Assembly: GCA_002067635.1 (NCBI GenBank)
Contig: MVRB01000230.1
Span: forward strand, 1-5,153
Length of the DNA stretch: 5,153 bases
Direction: 5' to 3'
Origin: Methanomassiliicoccales archaeon PtaU1.Bin030
GTDB lineage: Archaea > Thermoplasmatota > Thermoplasmata > Methanomassiliicoccales > Methanomassiliicoccaceae
Shown here: positions 4,746 to 5,153 of the stretch, one piece after another
Layout: the number at the start of each line of letters is the position of its first letter
How positions within the stretch are numbered: position 1 is the first letter of the stretch
Program-made: the position numbers and the translations under genes
Notes under the pieces: model-generated
What the model saw: only the letters and a program-made list of their open reading frames with translations
Told to the model about the DNA's origin: nothing
Databases searched by the model: none

Positions 4746-5153
4746 TGGATCTTCCTGTGGGTGAACTTGCGGCCTTCCTTACCCACGTACTCGGCCACGG
4801 TCTGACCGTGACCCCGCAGCTTGTACTTGTAGATGACGAGCCCCTCCAGACCGACAGGGCCCCGGGCATGGGTCTTGTTGGTGGATATCCCCACCTCCGC
4901 TCCCAGGCCGTAGCGGTAGCCGTCAGAGAAGCGGGTGGAAGCGTTCCACATGACAGAGGATGAGTCCACCATGTCCATGAACCTCTGGGCCGATGCTTCG
5001 TCCGAGGTTATTATGGCGTCGGTGTGGTGAGAGGAGAATCGGTTGATGTGGGCGATGGCCTCCTCCAGGGAGTCCACTATCTTGACGGATAGGATGAGGT
5101 CGTTGTACTCCGTTTCCCAGTCCTCATCGCTGGCCTCCTTCGCATCGATTATC
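4742..5153 (-). CDS. proA: Gamma-glutamyl phosphate reductase, C-terminal part (5' end outside window)
   Basis: ProA reduces gamma-glutamyl phosphate with NADPH to glutamate semialdehyde, the second step of proline synthesis. Only the last 136 codons are present; family members are about 415 aa, so roughly two thirds, including the catalytic cysteine, lie to the right of the window. Recognisable C-terminal landmarks are EASDEDWETEYNDLILSVKI, then AIAHINRF, SHHTDAIIT, the highly conserved NASTRFSDGYRYGLGAEVGI and THARGPVGLEGLVIYKY. The tail after RGHGQ is about 20 residues long and Lys/Arg-rich, slightly longer than in the E. coli enzyme. The stop codon overlaps the proB start, giving the order proA-proB, the reverse of the common bacterial proBA. 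Confidence 0.95.
   Translation of the reverse strand, partial: IIDAKEASDEDWETEYNDLILSVKIVDSLEEAIAHINRFSSHHTDAIITSDEASAQRFMDMVDSSSVMWNASTRFSDGYRYGLGAEVGISTNKTHARGPVGLEGLVIYKYKLRGHGQTVAEYVGKEGRKFTHRKIQ

Overview
This GC-rich window most likely comes from an archaeon, plausibly a methanogen close to Methanomassiliicoccus (Thermoplasmata). The evidence is indirect. The first genes of transcription units seem leaderless behind TATA/BRE-like elements, internal genes carry archaeal GGAGGTG-type ribosome binding sites, and there is a tandem Lrp/AsnC-type regulator. Mercury-methylation genes are known in Methanomassiliicoccus. The lineage is an inference.

Left third, minus strand (1-1545): a three-gene unit reading AbrB-like regulator, hgcA, hgcB. 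HgcA is recognised by its cap-helix motif NVWCAAGK, followed by five membrane segments. HgcB is recognised by two CX2CX2CX3C ferredoxin clusters and the following VGCAYAMI motif; its C-terminus is cut off by the window edge. HgcA and HgcB together convert inorganic Hg(II) to methylmercury. The upstream 91-residue protein has an AbrB/MazE/SpoVT fold signature and two vicinal Cys-Cys pairs, which makes it a candidate thiol-based metal or redox sensor for the operon. All joints are tight: 17 nt of overlap between the regulator and hgcA with the chosen start, and a 1-nt TGATG overlap between hgcA and hgcB.

Divergent control region (1546-1657): an AT-rich island in otherwise GC-rich DNA. It holds a TATA/BRE-like element placed for a leaderless start of the regulator-hgcAB unit, with a perfect 9-bp tandem repeat over and beside it. 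On the other side a 303-aa regulator with two winged-helix domains is transcribed to the right.

Middle (2570-3642, plus strand): a 135-bp gap with a perfect 8-bp hairpin, then a two-gene unit of a small four-helix membrane protein and a HemG-like flavodoxin, joined by another TGATG overlap.

Right third, minus strand (3651-5153): proA (C-terminal part only) and proB, overlapping by ATGA. They encode the first two steps of proline synthesis from glutamate. proB converges on the flavodoxin gene with only 8 bp between the stop codons.

I see no tRNA, rRNA, CRISPR, insertion sequence or attachment site.
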